Positions 50,996 through 60,306 are shown, numbered from the stretch's first letter. The stretch is DNA of 64,000 nt from Candidatus Poribacteria bacterium (GCA_022821725.1 JAJEDB010000061.1:1-64000), one strand, 5' to 3'. Translations and numbers: made by a program. Notes: generated from the sequence alone by a model not told the origin.

Positions 50996-51141
50996 ATGGG
51001 CAAAACTACATCTCAACAAAGTGAACGTTATGCCCCCTGATGATGTTTACGTCCGAAGCCCAGTTAGGGGTCTATTGACGAGATTTTAACTGTTTCTGCG
51101 AATAAGGTGTCTAACCGCACTTTTATGGAGTTCCATTCCAA

Positions 51142-51999
51142 GTGTCCAAAATTTTAAACAAATCTATATCTCTTTTCTTAATCGGTGGCTCTTTACTCTT
51201 CAGCGGTTTCACGGCAATTGCAGAGGAATCTCCCGTATCTCTCGGTGGCTATCTCTTCGCGCAAGGCAACTACGATGCTGCTATCACCGAATATAAACGC
51301 TATCTCTTTTTTCATCCAGATGATCCCGGTGTGGGTGAGGTGTATTACAATATCGGAGTCGCCTATAGATCACAAGGACTGTGGACAGAGGCAGTCACTG
51401 CCTTGCGGGCAGCTACACATCTCACTACGGATGACAAAGCGAAATCGGAATACCAGCTGGAACTCGCCGTGACACTGATTGCGGCGCAGGACTATGATCT
51501 CGCTCGGTTGGAATTGATTAAGGTGACGATGCGAACCTCTTCCGCGCAGCTGTATCGACGCGCCCTGTTCTTGCAAGCCGTTGCGTCCATCTATCAGTTT
51601 CGATGGGAGGATGCCCGCGAATCACTACGCAACTATACGACCGATGAAAAACTGGATATGCTGCTTGAGGCAGCGACGGATATGCCGCTGAAATCTGTCA
51701 GACTCGCGCGGGTGTTGTCCACAATTTTCCCAGGGGCGGGGCAAACGTATGCAGGCGATTGGAGAGGTGGGTTAAACGCCCTGCTGTTGAACGGTGCGAT
51801 CGGTTTTCTTGGTGTTGATGCAGTATTAGATGGATATTACGTAGATGCCGGGTTATGGGGAGTATTCATCTTCTGGCGTTACTACCGGGGTAACACCTTT
51901 CGTGCGGGACAAGCCGCTGAGCGGTTCAACCAGCAGGAATCTCGAAAAACCGCCGAGGCAATCTTGCAGCGACTCCAAGAAATTGTCGGCACCCCTTGA
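51142..51999 (+). CDS. TPR envelope protein with PGAG membrane segment (paralog of 38027)
   Basis: 285 residues, GTG start with GGAG 13 bases upstream. Signal peptide (LFLIGGSLLFSGFTAIA), TPR-like units (LFAQGNYDAAITEYKRYLFFHP and YRSQGLWTEAVTALRAATHL), then STIFPGAGQTYAGDWRGGLNALLLNG with hydrophobic segments. Same domain order as the 38027 protein next to yidD; the PGAGQ-x-Y motif resembles TM2-type hairpins. Here it stands alone with its own promoter. Its stop codon begins a 49-base element tail that recurs at 52121. Confidence 0.8.
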   Translation: MSKILNKSISLFLIGGSLLFSGFTAIAEESPVSLGGYLFAQGNYDAAITEYKRYLFFHPDDPGVGEVYYNIGVAYRSQGLWTEAVTALRAATHLTTDDKAKSEYQLELAVTLIAAQDYDLARLELIKVTMRTSSAQLYRRALFLQAVASIYQFRWEDARESLRNYTTDEKLDMLLEAATDMPLKSVRLARVLSTIFPGAGQTYAGDWRGGLNALLLNGAIGFLGVDAVLDGYYVDAGLWGVFIFWRYYRGNTFRAGQAAERFNQQESRKTAEAILQRLQEIVGTP

Positions 52000-52047
52000 C
52001 TTCAAATTCCCAACTTACCTGACCGAACCGCAAGGAAAGTTAGAAGT
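51999..52047 (+). repeat. leader element tail L4b
   Basis: 49 bases exactly repeated at 52121-52169, containing CTGACCGAACCGCAAGGAAA. Begins within the stop codon of the TPR gene; the hairpin part is missing and no gene starts after it. Confidence 0.85.
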
Positions 52048-52079
52048 GTGTTAGGGTATTAGAAGTTATTTGAGAGCGT

Positions 52080-52169
52080 GTAGCCCGTAAGCGTAGCGGA
52101 GGGCGGTTCTCCGGGGATTAACTTCAAATTCCCAACTTACCTGACCGAACCGCAAGGAAAGTTAGAAGT
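52080..52169 (+). repeat. leader element L4
   Basis: GTAGCCCGTAAGCGTAGCGG with arms GCCC/GGGC, then the 49-base tail. It runs into the end of the TRAP permease gene on the other strand, whose last 10 codons (TSNFPCGSVR) are the antisense of the tail. Confidence 0.85.
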
Positions 52170-54053
52170 ACGTTTTTGAAGTGCGTACACGACTGCAACG
52201 AGTACTATCGCGATGGCGAAGGTCCAGACGTTATAGACGTATGCCAAGAACGCCGCAAGCGCAAGCAACACCCATTCATACCAATGCGTCTTACGAACGA
52301 AAAACCCCATCGTAACGATAGAGAAGATAACTGTGCCGACGACAGCGGATACCACAGAGAGTGCGTATTCAATCGCAGTGCCTCCCGTGAACAGGATGTG
52401 CGTATACGCAAACAGCAGCGGCATAATATAGAGAAGTTTAGAAAACTTAAAGCATGCCCATCCGGTTTTCCACGGATCAGCACGGGCAATAGCGGCACCC
52501 GCATAGGCGCCCAAGGCGACCGGGGGTGTGATGTTGGAATCTTGACTCAGCCAGAAGATAATCAGATGTGCAGCAATAATCGGTATGCCCATCTCCGGGG
52601 TCGTCAGGATCGGCACAGCGAGTTCAGAAGTGATGAGGTAGGCAGCGGTCACAGGGATCCCCATCCCCAGAACTAAAGACGCCGCCGCGAGAAACAGAAT
52701 AGCGATGGTCTTGTTAGTCCCAGCAACCGACAGCACCAAATCCGGGAATATCCGTCCCAAACCCGTCAAATCTATGACAGCAACGATGATGCCGATAGTC
52801 CCAACGGCACCCCCGATAGCGAGCGAATTCTTTGCCCCTGTCACCATCGCTTCCCAGATCCGTTTCGGTGTGAGTCGTGTCTCCGATCGGAAATAACTCA
52901 CCGCAATTGTGGCGAGAATTGCGAAGAACGCCGCTTTGTAAGCCGTATAACCAGCGATGAGGATCCCGACAAGCGTCAGCAATGGCAGTAGATAATACCA
53001 GCCGCTTTTAAGGAGGGTCAAAAGTTTCGGGATCTCTGCGTCTGGTATCCGTTCTATGCCGTGCTTTTTCGCTTCAAAATGCACCATTACCCAGACAGAG
53101 AGGAAGTAGAGAATCGCTGGCATGATGGAGAGGAGGGCAATTTTGCTATAGGGAAGTCCTGTGCGTTCTGCCATGAGGAACGCGCCTGCCCCCATCACGG
53201 GGGGTAGAAATTGCCCGCCGACGGAGGCGGAAGCCTCGACTGCACCAGCGACATGCGGACGGAAACCCGTCCGTTTCATCAACGGGATCGTGAATGTTCC
53301 AGTCGCGACTGTATTCGCAATTGCACTTCCCGCGACGGACCCAAAAAAACCGGAAGTCATGACCGAGACTTTCGCCGCGCCGCCTATTGAACGTCCTGCT
53401 ATCGACATCGGTAGGTTGATAAAGAATTGCCCGACCCCCGATTTTTCCAGAAACGCCCCAAAAAAGATAAACAGAATTACATACGTCGCCATCACGTTTG
53501 CCATGATACCGAAGACACCGGCTTGACTGAAAAAGCAGTATTCGATAATCCGTCGTAAGGGGAGACCTCTGTGGGCGATAATATCTGGCAAAGAGCGACC
53601 GAAAAGGGCATAGAGGATACCGATCACAGCGATGATAGGCAGTGCCCAACCGACCGTCCGACGACTCACTTCAAAACTAATCAGAATCGCGACCCCGCCG
53701 ACAAAAATATCGAGTTGATTGTAATTGCCTGCTCGGTTGACGAGGTTCGGGTATTCTACAATCCAGTAGCCGATCGTGAAGATGCTGAGGGCAATCATAC
53801 CGAGGTCTATGACGGAGGGACGGGAGACTGGGGAATTCTTCCGACATCGGTAAAAGATGCCGATCAACGCGAAGGTCAACAGGAGATAGAAACCGAGGTG
53901 GAATTGCTCGTTGGCACTCCCGAACCCGGCGCTATAGATATAAAAGAGGACGAGGGCAACCGCACCGAGCTCAAAAATCCATTTATATATTTTTTCTAAC
54001 TCGGTTCGTTGGGTGTCAAGACCGGAGGTCTCTTTTGATTCAGTTTGTGTCAT
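52137..54053 (-). CDS. TRAP transporter fused permease (TAXI-type, DctQM)
   Basis: 638 residues, highly hydrophobic, about 16-17 TMs: four N-terminal TMs of the small DctQ-like subunit fused to the 12-TM DctM part, the arrangement of TAXI-TRAP systems. Hallmarks are SGFFGSVAGSAIANTVATGTFTIPLM, EASASVGGQFLPPVMGAGAFLM, GMGIPVTAAYLI and SQDSNITPPVALGAYAGAAIA. Takes up organic acids or related solutes with a TAXI binding protein, which is not in the window. GGAGGAACA precedes the ATG. The C-terminus has been rewritten by leader element L4 (TSNFPCGSVR). Confidence 0.95.
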   Translation of the reverse strand: MTQTESKETSGLDTQRTELEKIYKWIFELGAVALVLFYIYSAGFGSANEQFHLGFYLLLTFALIGIFYRCRKNSPVSRPSVIDLGMIALSIFTIGYWIVEYPNLVNRAGNYNQLDIFVGGVAILISFEVSRRTVGWALPIIAVIGILYALFGRSLPDIIAHRGLPLRRIIEYCFFSQAGVFGIMANVMATYVILFIFFGAFLEKSGVGQFFINLPMSIAGRSIGGAAKVSVMTSGFFGSVAGSAIANTVATGTFTIPLMKRTGFRPHVAGAVEASASVGGQFLPPVMGAGAFLMAERTGLPYSKIALLSIMPAILYFLSVWVMVHFEAKKHGIERIPDAEIPKLLTLLKSGWYYLLPLLTLVGILIAGYTAYKAAFFAILATIAVSYFRSETRLTPKRIWEAMVTGAKNSLAIGGAVGTIGIIVAVIDLTGLGRIFPDLVLSVAGTNKTIAILFLAAASLVLGMGIPVTAAYLITSELAVPILTTPEMGIPIIAAHLIIFWLSQDSNITPPVALGAYAGAAIARADPWKTGWACFKFSKLLYIMPLLFAYTHILFTGGTAIEYALSVVSAVVGTVIFSIVTMGFFVRKTHWYEWVLLALAAFLAYVYNVWTFAIAIVLVAVVYALQKRTSNFPCGSVR

Positions 54054-54242
54054 TGTTCCTCCGCTATAGGGGTTGCGTTAACAATATTACATCAAATTGG
54101 CACAGAAAGCAAACGATTTTCAGAGAAGTAAACCTTCTAAATGGCATTTTTCGCATTTTGTCAAGAAAACTGAGGCGATTTGCAACTAACATGACATTGA
54201 AAACAATTAAATGGACACTTATGCCTTAGCAAACACCGGTTC

Positions 54243-54264
54243 GTAGTCGTGCGATTCATCGCAT
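54243..54264 (+). repeat. REP-like GTAG palindrome R5
   Basis: GTAGTC then GTGCGA/TCGCAT around TTCA (54249-54264, last pair G-U). Preceded by GGTTC as in R1 and R4. 64 bases before the trypsin-TPR lipoprotein start. Confidence 0.65.
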
Positions 54265-54327
54265 GCTCTGCCAAGAAGTGCCCAGATATTTTTGGACTTC
54301 ACTATAAATGAGGAAAGGAACACACTT

Positions 54328-55959
54328 GTGAAACACATCGGTAAATTTTCAGTCGGTATTCTCATTTTGGGAGTAATTCTTTCATGTGCTCAAACACCCC
54401 AGCGTATTGAATTGCATCCAGTATATGCCGTGCCGCGCGGCACTCCAGAGGGTCCCGGCCTACCCCTTGGTGTGGCTGAAGGTTTAGATACGGAAAAAGT
54501 AAAAGCATCTACGGTCCGTGTGGTTTACGGAGAAGGGGATTCAACGATGATCGTTAGCGGCTTTTTCGTAGCAAATGACAAGATTGTCACTAACATTCAT
54601 GGTCTGGCAGATGCTGATCTTGCGTCATTACACGTGAGGACCGATAACGCGAACTGGACAATTCGAGGTGTTACGGCATTTGATACTCAAAATGATCTCG
54701 TCATTCTACAAATATCTGGCACCGGCGTTCCACTTGTCCTCGGCAATAGTGACGCAGTTAGCAGTGGTGAGACTGTTTTCGGTGTAGGCTATGTAGGCTA
54801 TCCTGCTGATATGTTTAATATTATGGAGAACACCGTCCTTCCGGAACGGCTTAACGGTGTGTGGCTTCGTGTAACACCGAACAGTCCGGGGGGTAACAGC
54901 GGCGGTCCTGTGCTGAATGCCAAGGGCGAAGTCGTCGGTATTACTGTTGCTGGTAGCGGTGCTATCGGTTATGCCGTTGGAGCAAATGTACTCAAAGGAC
55001 TACTTGACCGGTCGGGAACAGTTGAACCTTTGGCAAAATGGCAGAAGAGAGACTCAATACGCGCCTATCTCTATCTCTATCAGGCATCCAGCAAATTCTA
55101 CACTGATGACTACGCTGGTGCGATAGAGGCAATTGATAATTTTTTTACGATAAATCCTACGTTCATAGGAATAGACATGAGATATGAAAATCGTGGATAT
55201 GCCAAAGCCCACCTTGGTCGCTCTCAATTTGACAAAAATGCGCCAGAGGTAGCACAGCAATATTATCTTTCAGCGATTCAGGATCTTGATAAAGCCATCA
55301 GCATTACCCCCAAGAATACTACCGCGTATTTCAAGCGCGGATATGCGAAAACGCTCCTTGGTCACGCTGAATTTATCAAGGGGCACACAACGGTAGCACA
55401 ACAGCACTATCATGCAGCGATTGAAGACTTTGATAAAGCCATCGGTATCTACCCACAGTTTCCCTCATACGCCGAGCGTGGGGCGGTGAAGGTCTCCTTG
55501 GGCATCTCTGAAACTCACCAAGGGCATACCACGGAAGCACAGCAGTACTATTACGCCGCGATTGAAGATTTTAATGAGGCTACCAGTTATGACCGGCATG
55601 ATGCATACGCCTACATTATTCGTGGGTATACAAAAATTTGCGTGGCGGATTTTGAATCTGATAGAGGAAATATGGAAGATGCCCGAAGCCTATACAAAGC
55701 AGCGATAATTGATTGTGATTCGGCTATCGGACTTGAAGCAGAGAATCCTTACTGCTACCACACGCGCGGTGTTGCGAGGGCAGCTCTTGCTGATTATAAT
55801 GGAGGGATTGAGGATTTCAATAAAACCGTTGATCTTAAGCCTGATTTTGCCAGAGCCTACTACAATCGCGCACTTGTGAAAGTGCTGCTTGGGCAAAAAA
55901 GAGAAGCAAAGGCAGATTTCAAAAAGGCGAAGGAACTTGACTCGGATATTGGAAAATAA
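54328..55959 (+). CDS. lipoprotein: trypsin-like protease domain plus TPR array
   Basis: 543 residues. Signal with lipobox VILSC, then a trypsin-like (S1C/HtrA-type) domain with complete triad H91 (NIHG), D123 (NDLVIL) and S191 (GNSGGP), followed by at least five TPR-type repeats (YLSAIQDLDKAISITPKN and similar; NGGIEDFNKTVDLKPDFARAYYNRA last). No PDZ domain, unlike HtrA. A surface- or periplasm-facing lipid-anchored protease with protein-binding repeats; substrate unknown. GTG 54328 is preferred (AGGAAAGGAA upstream) over a TTG at 54292. The long repeats show internal near-copies (about 130-base units around 55200-55600). Confidence 0.9.
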   Translation: MKHIGKFSVGILILGVILSCAQTPQRIELHPVYAVPRGTPEGPGLPLGVAEGLDTEKVKASTVRVVYGEGDSTMIVSGFFVANDKIVTNIHGLADADLASLHVRTDNANWTIRGVTAFDTQNDLVILQISGTGVPLVLGNSDAVSSGETVFGVGYVGYPADMFNIMENTVLPERLNGVWLRVTPNSPGGNSGGPVLNAKGEVVGITVAGSGAIGYAVGANVLKGLLDRSGTVEPLAKWQKRDSIRAYLYLYQASSKFYTDDYAGAIEAIDNFFTINPTFIGIDMRYENRGYAKAHLGRSQFDKNAPEVAQQYYLSAIQDLDKAISITPKNTTAYFKRGYAKTLLGHAEFIKGHTTVAQQHYHAAIEDFDKAIGIYPQFPSYAERGAVKVSLGISETHQGHTTEAQQYYYAAIEDFNEATSYDRHDAYAYIIRGYTKICVADFESDRGNMEDARSLYKAAIIDCDSAIGLEAENPYCYHTRGVARAALADYNGGIEDFNKTVDLKPDFARAYYNRALVKVLLGQKREAKADFKKAKELDSDIGK

Positions 55960-56009
55960 TATCCTATTTGCCAGTAAAAGTGAATTGTGATAGAATAGCG
56001 ATACGTCTC

Positions 56010-56032
56010 GGGCGAGAATACCTCGCCCCTAC
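56010..56032 (-). repeat. REP-like palindrome R7
   Basis: Arms GGGCGAG/CTCGCCC around AATAC (56010-56028), followed by CTAC, i.e. GTAG plus hairpin on the - strand. Between the lipoprotein stop and the next ribosome binding site. Confidence 0.65.
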
Positions 56033-56050
56033 TCAGGGAGGAGATACGAA

Positions 56051-57103
56051 ATGGCAATAGGATTGGGCGTTATTGGGATGAACCCCACGAATATGGGATC
56101 AACTGCGACACTGTTAAAAGATGTGCCGGACCTGAAATATGAACTCCGCGGTATCTGCGCGAAACGGGCAGATGTGCTTGAAAACTACGCCAACCAAATT
56201 GGCGTGGACTTCTGGACGACAGATTATCGGGAATTGGTGCAGCGCGAAGATATTTCTGTCATCGCTATCTATTCCCCCGACCACCTGCACGCTGAACATT
56301 GCGTCGCGGCAATAGAAGCTGGAAAACACGTCATCTGCACGAAGCCGATGGTGACCAAATTAGACGACGCGCAACAGTTGGTGGATCTCGTGCGCGAGCA
56401 TAAAGTCAAATTCCTGGTGGGGCAGTCGATGCGGTTTGACCTCCAGTTTTTGACGATGAAAGGGTTCCTCGACGACGGTGATTTAGGCGATATTATGCTG
56501 GCGGATGCCTATTATGTCCACGACATGCGCGAAGTCTACGATTTCACGCCGTGGCGACTCCATGAACCGCAAGATTTGATGTTTGGTGGTATTGTGCATC
56601 CTGTTGACCTATTGCGCTGTCTCCTCGGTGATGTAGATGAGGTGCACGCTTACGGGACGAAAGGCTTACTCACACCCGAATACCCCATAAAGAACAATTT
56701 TTTTCTCAACCTGAAGTTTAAGAGCGGACAGATCGCCAGAGCGATGGGACTTTACGATGTCGTTCATCCCCCGATGCCGATGCAGCAGATCTCCATTTTT
56801 GGAAGTAAAGGGACGGTCATTGGGGACTTTACGGACAACAAAGAGGGACACGTCAAGTTGATGCTCGATAAAATGGCTACCAGAGACCCCTTTGAAGTGA
56901 CCTGTCCGCCTGAAATAGACACAAGCGTTTATGGACATGGACAGACGGTTATCCGGTATATGCGCCATTTTCAGCAGTGCCTTGAGGAAGATTTAGAACC
57001 CGCGCCGAATGTGATTGACGGTGCGAAGTCTATTGCTGTCGGTGTAGCCGCATGGGAGTCTATTGAGACGGGGCAACCCGTGCAGGTATTCAACGATTTT
57101 TAA
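56051..57103 (+). CDS. Gfo/Idh/MocA family oxidoreductase
   Basis: 350 residues, NAD(P)-dependent sugar or inositol dehydrogenase superfamily. N-terminal Rossmann fold GLGVIGMNPTNMGSTA (first glycine loop altered), AGKHVICTKPM (family EKP lysine, here in CTKP), and the C-terminal domain with GGIVHPVDLLRCLLG, supplying the catalytic histidine. Substrate unknown; Poribacteria-like genomes have dozens. GGGAGGAG precedes the ATG. Not obviously in an operon with the metal locus downstream, from which it is separated by leader element L5 and a promoter. Confidence 0.92.
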   Translation: MAIGLGVIGMNPTNMGSTATLLKDVPDLKYELRGICAKRADVLENYANQIGVDFWTTDYRELVQREDISVIAIYSPDHLHAEHCVAAIEAGKHVICTKPMVTKLDDAQQLVDLVREHKVKFLVGQSMRFDLQFLTMKGFLDDGDLGDIMLADAYYVHDMREVYDFTPWRLHEPQDLMFGGIVHPVDLLRCLLGDVDEVHAYGTKGLLTPEYPIKNNFFLNLKFKSGQIARAMGLYDVVHPPMPMQQISIFGSKGTVIGDFTDNKEGHVKLMLDKMATRDPFEVTCPPEIDTSVYGHGQTVIRYMRHFQQCLEEDLEPAPNVIDGAKSIAVGVAAWESIETGQPVQVFNDF

Positions 57104-57207
57104 ACTATGGCCGCCTGTACATCGCTCCACTTCGTTCCGCGATGGTGAATATTAAACCTAACGCACTTGTGCAGATTCTCTTCTGTTTTCCTTTCTGATG
57201 CCCCAGA

Positions 57208-57300
57208 CCGTAGCACGTAATGAAATGGAGTGCGGCTATACGGAGAGGCACGTCAATATCTAAACCCCCCTTATCGAACCGCAAGGTAAAATTAAAATAA
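57208..57300 (+). repeat. leader element L5
   Basis: CCGTAG, arms GCAC/GTGC (compare GCCC/GGGC in L3), TACGG closing the outer stem, then GAACCGCAAGGTAAAATTAAAA. This copy is not next to a start codon; it lies directly upstream of a promoter instead. Confidence 0.85.
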
Positions 57301-57303
57301 AAT

Positions 57304-57332
57304 TTGACATTTTGTTTTGTATAATATATAAT
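57304..57332 (+). promoter_or_regulatory. perfect sigma70 consensus promoter of the metal locus
   Basis: TTGACA (57304-57309), 17-base spacer, TATAAT (57327-57332): both hexamers match the consensus exactly. Confidence 0.85.
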
Positions 57333-57349
57333 TTAGGTATGCCTAAATT
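57330..57349 (+). promoter_or_regulatory. DtxR/MntR-type operator overlapping the -10 box
   Basis: AATTTAGGTATGCCTAAATT, a near-perfect palindrome with TTAGG/CCTAA half-sites as in DtxR/MntR/SirR operators. It overlaps the -10 and start site, so binding would block transcription. The next gene encodes a DtxR-family regulator, implying autorepression. Confidence 0.85.
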
Positions 57350-57413
57350 AATTTCTCAACGCTTCTAACAATTTTGGCACACAGTGCCTAAACCTATTTT
57401 TTAGGGAAGAACA

Positions 57414-58073
57414 ATGCTTACACATGCAGCTGAGGATTACCTCAAGTCAATCTATAAATTGCAAGAGAAAGTCGGTAAGGTTTCGACTGGCATTTTGGCG
57501 GAATACCTCAATGTAAAGCCTGCGTCTGCCACTGGGATGATTAAAAAACTAAAGACGATGAAACTGGTGAAACACGAGCGGTATCAAGGTGTCACGCTGA
57601 CGGATACTGGGAAAGCAATCGCACTTGAAATTATCCGGCACCACCGCTTGTTGGAGCTTTACCTATTCAAAGCACTCGGTGTTCCGTGGGACGGTGTTCA
57701 CGAGGAAGCCGAGAAATTGGAGCATGTTATTTCGGAAGACGTGGAGGCGCGAATGGACGAGTTTCTCGGTTACCCAACTGCCGATCCACACGGCGCACCC
57801 ATACCTGATAAAAACGGCGTTGTCATAAAAAGGACATCCATTCCAATGACAGATTTGTGTAGTGGGCAATCCTGTGTTGTTGCTGAGGTGAGTGATACCG
57901 ATTCGGCGTTACTCCGGCATTTAGGAAGTTTCAATCTCTACCCAGGCACAGCATTCCGAGTGATTGAGGTCGCTCCTTTTGAAGGTCCCTTTACTATCGA
58001 TATTGCGGGACATCAGGTGGTTATTGGGCGTGAGGTCGCGAAACATATTTTTGTAGATGATGTAAAGGAGTAG
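57414..58073 (+). CDS. DtxR/MntR-family metal-dependent transcription repressor
   Basis: 219 residues in the standard three-part layout: winged helix DNA-binding domain (residues 1-65, AEDYLKSIYKLQEK, ATGMIKKLKTMKLV), metal-binding and dimerisation domain (LEIIRHHRLLELYL, HEEAEKLEHVISEDVEARMDEFLG with the conserved His/Glu/Cys-region ligands) and a C-terminal FeoA/SH3-like domain (from about residue 145). Represses metal uptake genes when Mn2+ or Fe2+ binds. AGGGAAG precedes the ATG. First gene of the metal locus with its own operator; likely regulates all genes to 63445. Confidence 0.95.
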   Translation: MLTHAAEDYLKSIYKLQEKVGKVSTGILAEYLNVKPASATGMIKKLKTMKLVKHERYQGVTLTDTGKAIALEIIRHHRLLELYLFKALGVPWDGVHEEAEKLEHVISEDVEARMDEFLGYPTADPHGAPIPDKNGVVIKRTSIPMTDLCSGQSCVVAEVSDTDSALLRHLGSFNLYPGTAFRVIEVAPFEGPFTIDIAGHQVVIGREVAKHIFVDDVKE

Positions 58074-58202
58074 TTATCGGCGATCGGTTAAGAGTTATTT
58101 ATAATAATCTTCCCCAACTTGGAATATGCTGGGAAGCGATGAATTGTTACAGGAAACCTCTTAACCGACAACTGACGACTGACGACTGATAACCATAAAA
58201 AA

Positions 58203-59342
58203 ATGGAACAACAAAAACAAGATCGACCCGATGGTAAAACAATTAAGATATGGAAAGACCATTTACAAGATGAAATTGACGCCGGTTTCCTTTATAGTGT
58301 TTTCGCCGGTCTTGAATCCGATCCGAAGCGGAAGGACATATTAAGTGGACTCGCCGGCGTAGAAAATCGACATGTCGGACGTTGGCGGGAAATGCTGACG
58401 AACTACGATATAAAGGTAAAAAAGCACCGTCCAACATTGAAAGCAAGGTTGATGGCGTGGTATGCTCGACGGTTTGGTAGTGCGTTTCCACTCTCACAGA
58501 TGCTCGGTGAAGAGGCTGGTGAGGTTAAGGACTATCTAACACTTCACAGGAACAGCACGTTGGCGGACGCGAAGGAAACAGCACTCATTTTAGCCAGGGA
58601 ATCTGCGATGCATACAGAAAGTTTGCAGGAACTCACTGGAACGAGTGAGGAACCGTGGCATAAAACCGAATCTGGAGGGATGGTCGGCAACATTGTTTAT
58701 GGATTTAACGACGGCTTAACGGCAAACTTCGGTTTAGTTGCGGGAGTCATCGCTGCGACATCGGATATCTCCACGATTCTTGTGACGGGCATCGTTGGGA
58801 CGGTCGCGGATGCGCTTTCTATGGGGGCTTCGGGGTATCTTGCCGCGAAAAGTGAGCAAGAGGTGTATGAACACGAAATCGAGGTCGAAAGAGAGGAAAT
58901 TCGCCTCATGCCTGACCTTGAGGAGGAGGAACTCGCCCTTATTTATGCAGCACGAGGTATCCCCGAAGAACAGGCGCGCGCGCTTGCCAAAGAAGTGATG
59001 AGCGACCCGGAAAGAGCACTCGAAGAGAAAATTCAAACCGAACTTAAAATCGGGGAAGTCTATGCAACCCCGATCAAAGAAGGTTGGATTACAGGACTCG
59101 CAACTGCTATTGGTGCTTTCATTCCTGTCGCACCCTTCCTGTTTACAGAGGGCATGCTTGCCATCTGGATATCGTTCACACTTGCGATGTGCTCCCACTT
59201 TGCTGTCGGTGCTGCCCGAAGTCTCTTCACTGGACGCGGTTTGTTTCGCAGTGGGATCGACATGTTCATTGTAGGGCTTGGGGTCGCAGGCGTTGGCTAC
59301 CTCGTTGGTAAACTCTTAGAACACTTCTTTTTTGGGAATTAA
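58203..59342 (+). CDS. rubrerythrin-VIT1/CCC1 membrane iron/manganese transporter (MbfA-like)
   Basis: 379 residues. N-terminal ferritin-like rubrerythrin domain (to about residue 145) with QDEIDAG and ENRHVGRW (ExxH) and EESAMHTES-type ligands (ARESAMHTE) for a di-iron site, fused to a VIT1 domain with GFNDGLTANFGLVAGV (about residue 165), SMGASGYLAAKSEQE and three C-terminal TMs. In MbfA this protein exports iron across the inner membrane and protects from peroxide. In a locus with an importer and DtxR regulator it gives the efflux/storage counterpart. Weak ribosome binding site; 129 bases after the regulator. Confidence 0.93.
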   Translation: MEQQKQDRPDGKTIKIWKDHLQDEIDAGFLYSVFAGLESDPKRKDILSGLAGVENRHVGRWREMLTNYDIKVKKHRPTLKARLMAWYARRFGSAFPLSQMLGEEAGEVKDYLTLHRNSTLADAKETALILARESAMHTESLQELTGTSEEPWHKTESGGMVGNIVYGFNDGLTANFGLVAGVIAATSDISTILVTGIVGTVADALSMGASGYLAAKSEQEVYEHEIEVEREEIRLMPDLEEEELALIYAARGIPEEQARALAKEVMSDPERALEEKIQTELKIGEVYATPIKEGWITGLATAIGAFIPVAPFLFTEGMLAIWISFTLAMCSHFAVGAARSLFTGRGLFRSGIDMFIVGLGVAGVGYLVGKLLEHFFFGN

Positions 59343-59346
59343 AATC

Positions 59347-60306
59347 ATGCAAAGACTATACATATCACTCTTTCTAATAGGCATATTTGTGTACACCGGA
59401 TGCGATCCAAAACAGCAGCCTGATGCTTCTGCTGGAGATAAACTTCGGGTCGTCACGACGGTCGGCATGATTACCGATGTTGTGAAAAATGTTGGGGGTG
59501 AACGCGTTGCGGTCACAGGATTAATGGGACCCGGGGTCGACCCACACCTCTATAAAGCGAGTGCCGGGGATGTGCAGCGGTTAACTTCGGCGCAACTCAT
59601 TTTCTATAACGGACTGCACCTTGAATCGAAAATGGGTGATATTCTTGCTAAAATGTCAGGAAATACGAAAACTGTTGCTGTAACAGATGCCGTTGACCGG
59701 AGCCTGCTGCTGACCCCTCCGGAATTTGAAGGGCAATACGATCCGCACTTATGGTTTGACGTGACACTTTGGATAAAGGCGGTGGAGAAGATTCGCGATA
59801 CGCTCAGTGAGTTCGATCCAGACAATACACGCATGTATTGGACCAATGCCGAACGCTACCTCGCGAAACTCGCGGAACTGCATGAATATGTGAAGGCACA
59901 GGCAGAACGCGTGCCGTCTGAACAACGGGTGCTCGTAACAGCGCACGACGCCTTCAACTACTTCGGGAAGGCTTACGGGTTTGAGGTGCACGGACTACAA
60001 GGCATTAGCACTGCAACAGAAGCAGGTATCGCTGATGTTCAAGAATTGGCGGCCTTTATCGCGGAGCGGCGTATTCCTGCAATTTTTGTGGAATCCTCTG
60101 TTTCGTCGAGGAGTCTTGAGGCTGTCCGAGCAGCTGTGAACGCAAAAGGATTTGATGTAAAAATTGGTGGGGAGCTTTTCTCGGATGCTATGGGCGACGA
60201 CGGAACACCTGAAGGCACCTATATAGGCATGGTCCGGCATAACATTGATACGATTGTGACTGCCCTCATTGGAGAGGCATCCACCCGTTCGATGGTGGAA
60301 CATTAA
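59347..60306 (+). CDS. metal ABC transporter substrate-binding lipoprotein (cluster A-I: Mn/Zn/Fe)
   Basis: 319 residues, lipobox YTGC. Cluster 9/A-I binding protein pattern: VVTTVGMITDVVKNVGG, GPGVDPHLYKASAGD (first His ligand), YDPHLWFDV (second His), GLQGISTATEAG (Glu ligand) and GELFSDAMG (Asp ligand). His-His-Glu-Asp is the set of Mn/Fe-type proteins such as PsaA/SitA rather than three-His Zn-type ZnuA. The long His-rich loop of ZnuA is absent. ATG 59347, 4 bases after the VIT1 stop, so co-transcribed. Confidence 0.95.
   Translation: MQRLYISLFLIGIFVYTGCDPKQQPDASAGDKLRVVTTVGMITDVVKNVGGERVAVTGLMGPGVDPHLYKASAGDVQRLTSAQLIFYNGLHLESKMGDILAKMSGNTKTVAVTDAVDRSLLLTPPEFEGQYDPHLWFDVTLWIKAVEKIRDTLSEFDPDNTRMYWTNAERYLAKLAELHEYVKAQAERVPSEQRVLVTAHDAFNYFGKAYGFEVHGLQGISTATEAGIADVQELAAFIAERRIPAIFVESSVSSRSLEAVRAAVNAKGFDVKIGGELFSDAMGDDGTPEGTYIGMVRHNIDTIVTALIGEASTRSMVEH

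Larger units (their letters stand above)
57104..57413. other. intergenic region with L5, promoter and metal operator
   Basis: Non-coding; organised as leader element L5 (57208-57300), promoter (57304-57332), palindromic operator (57330-57349), then a short leader to ATG 57414. Confidence 0.8.

Noticed and set aside
51108..51120. A full REP-like palindrome before the 51142 TPR gene
   Set aside because: Only a half-copy (TCTAACCGCAC) is present, the other arm is missing.
58160..58195. ACTGACGACTGACGACTGA tandem units before the VIT1 gene
   Set aside because: Only 2-3 short units of simple sequence; no evidence of function.
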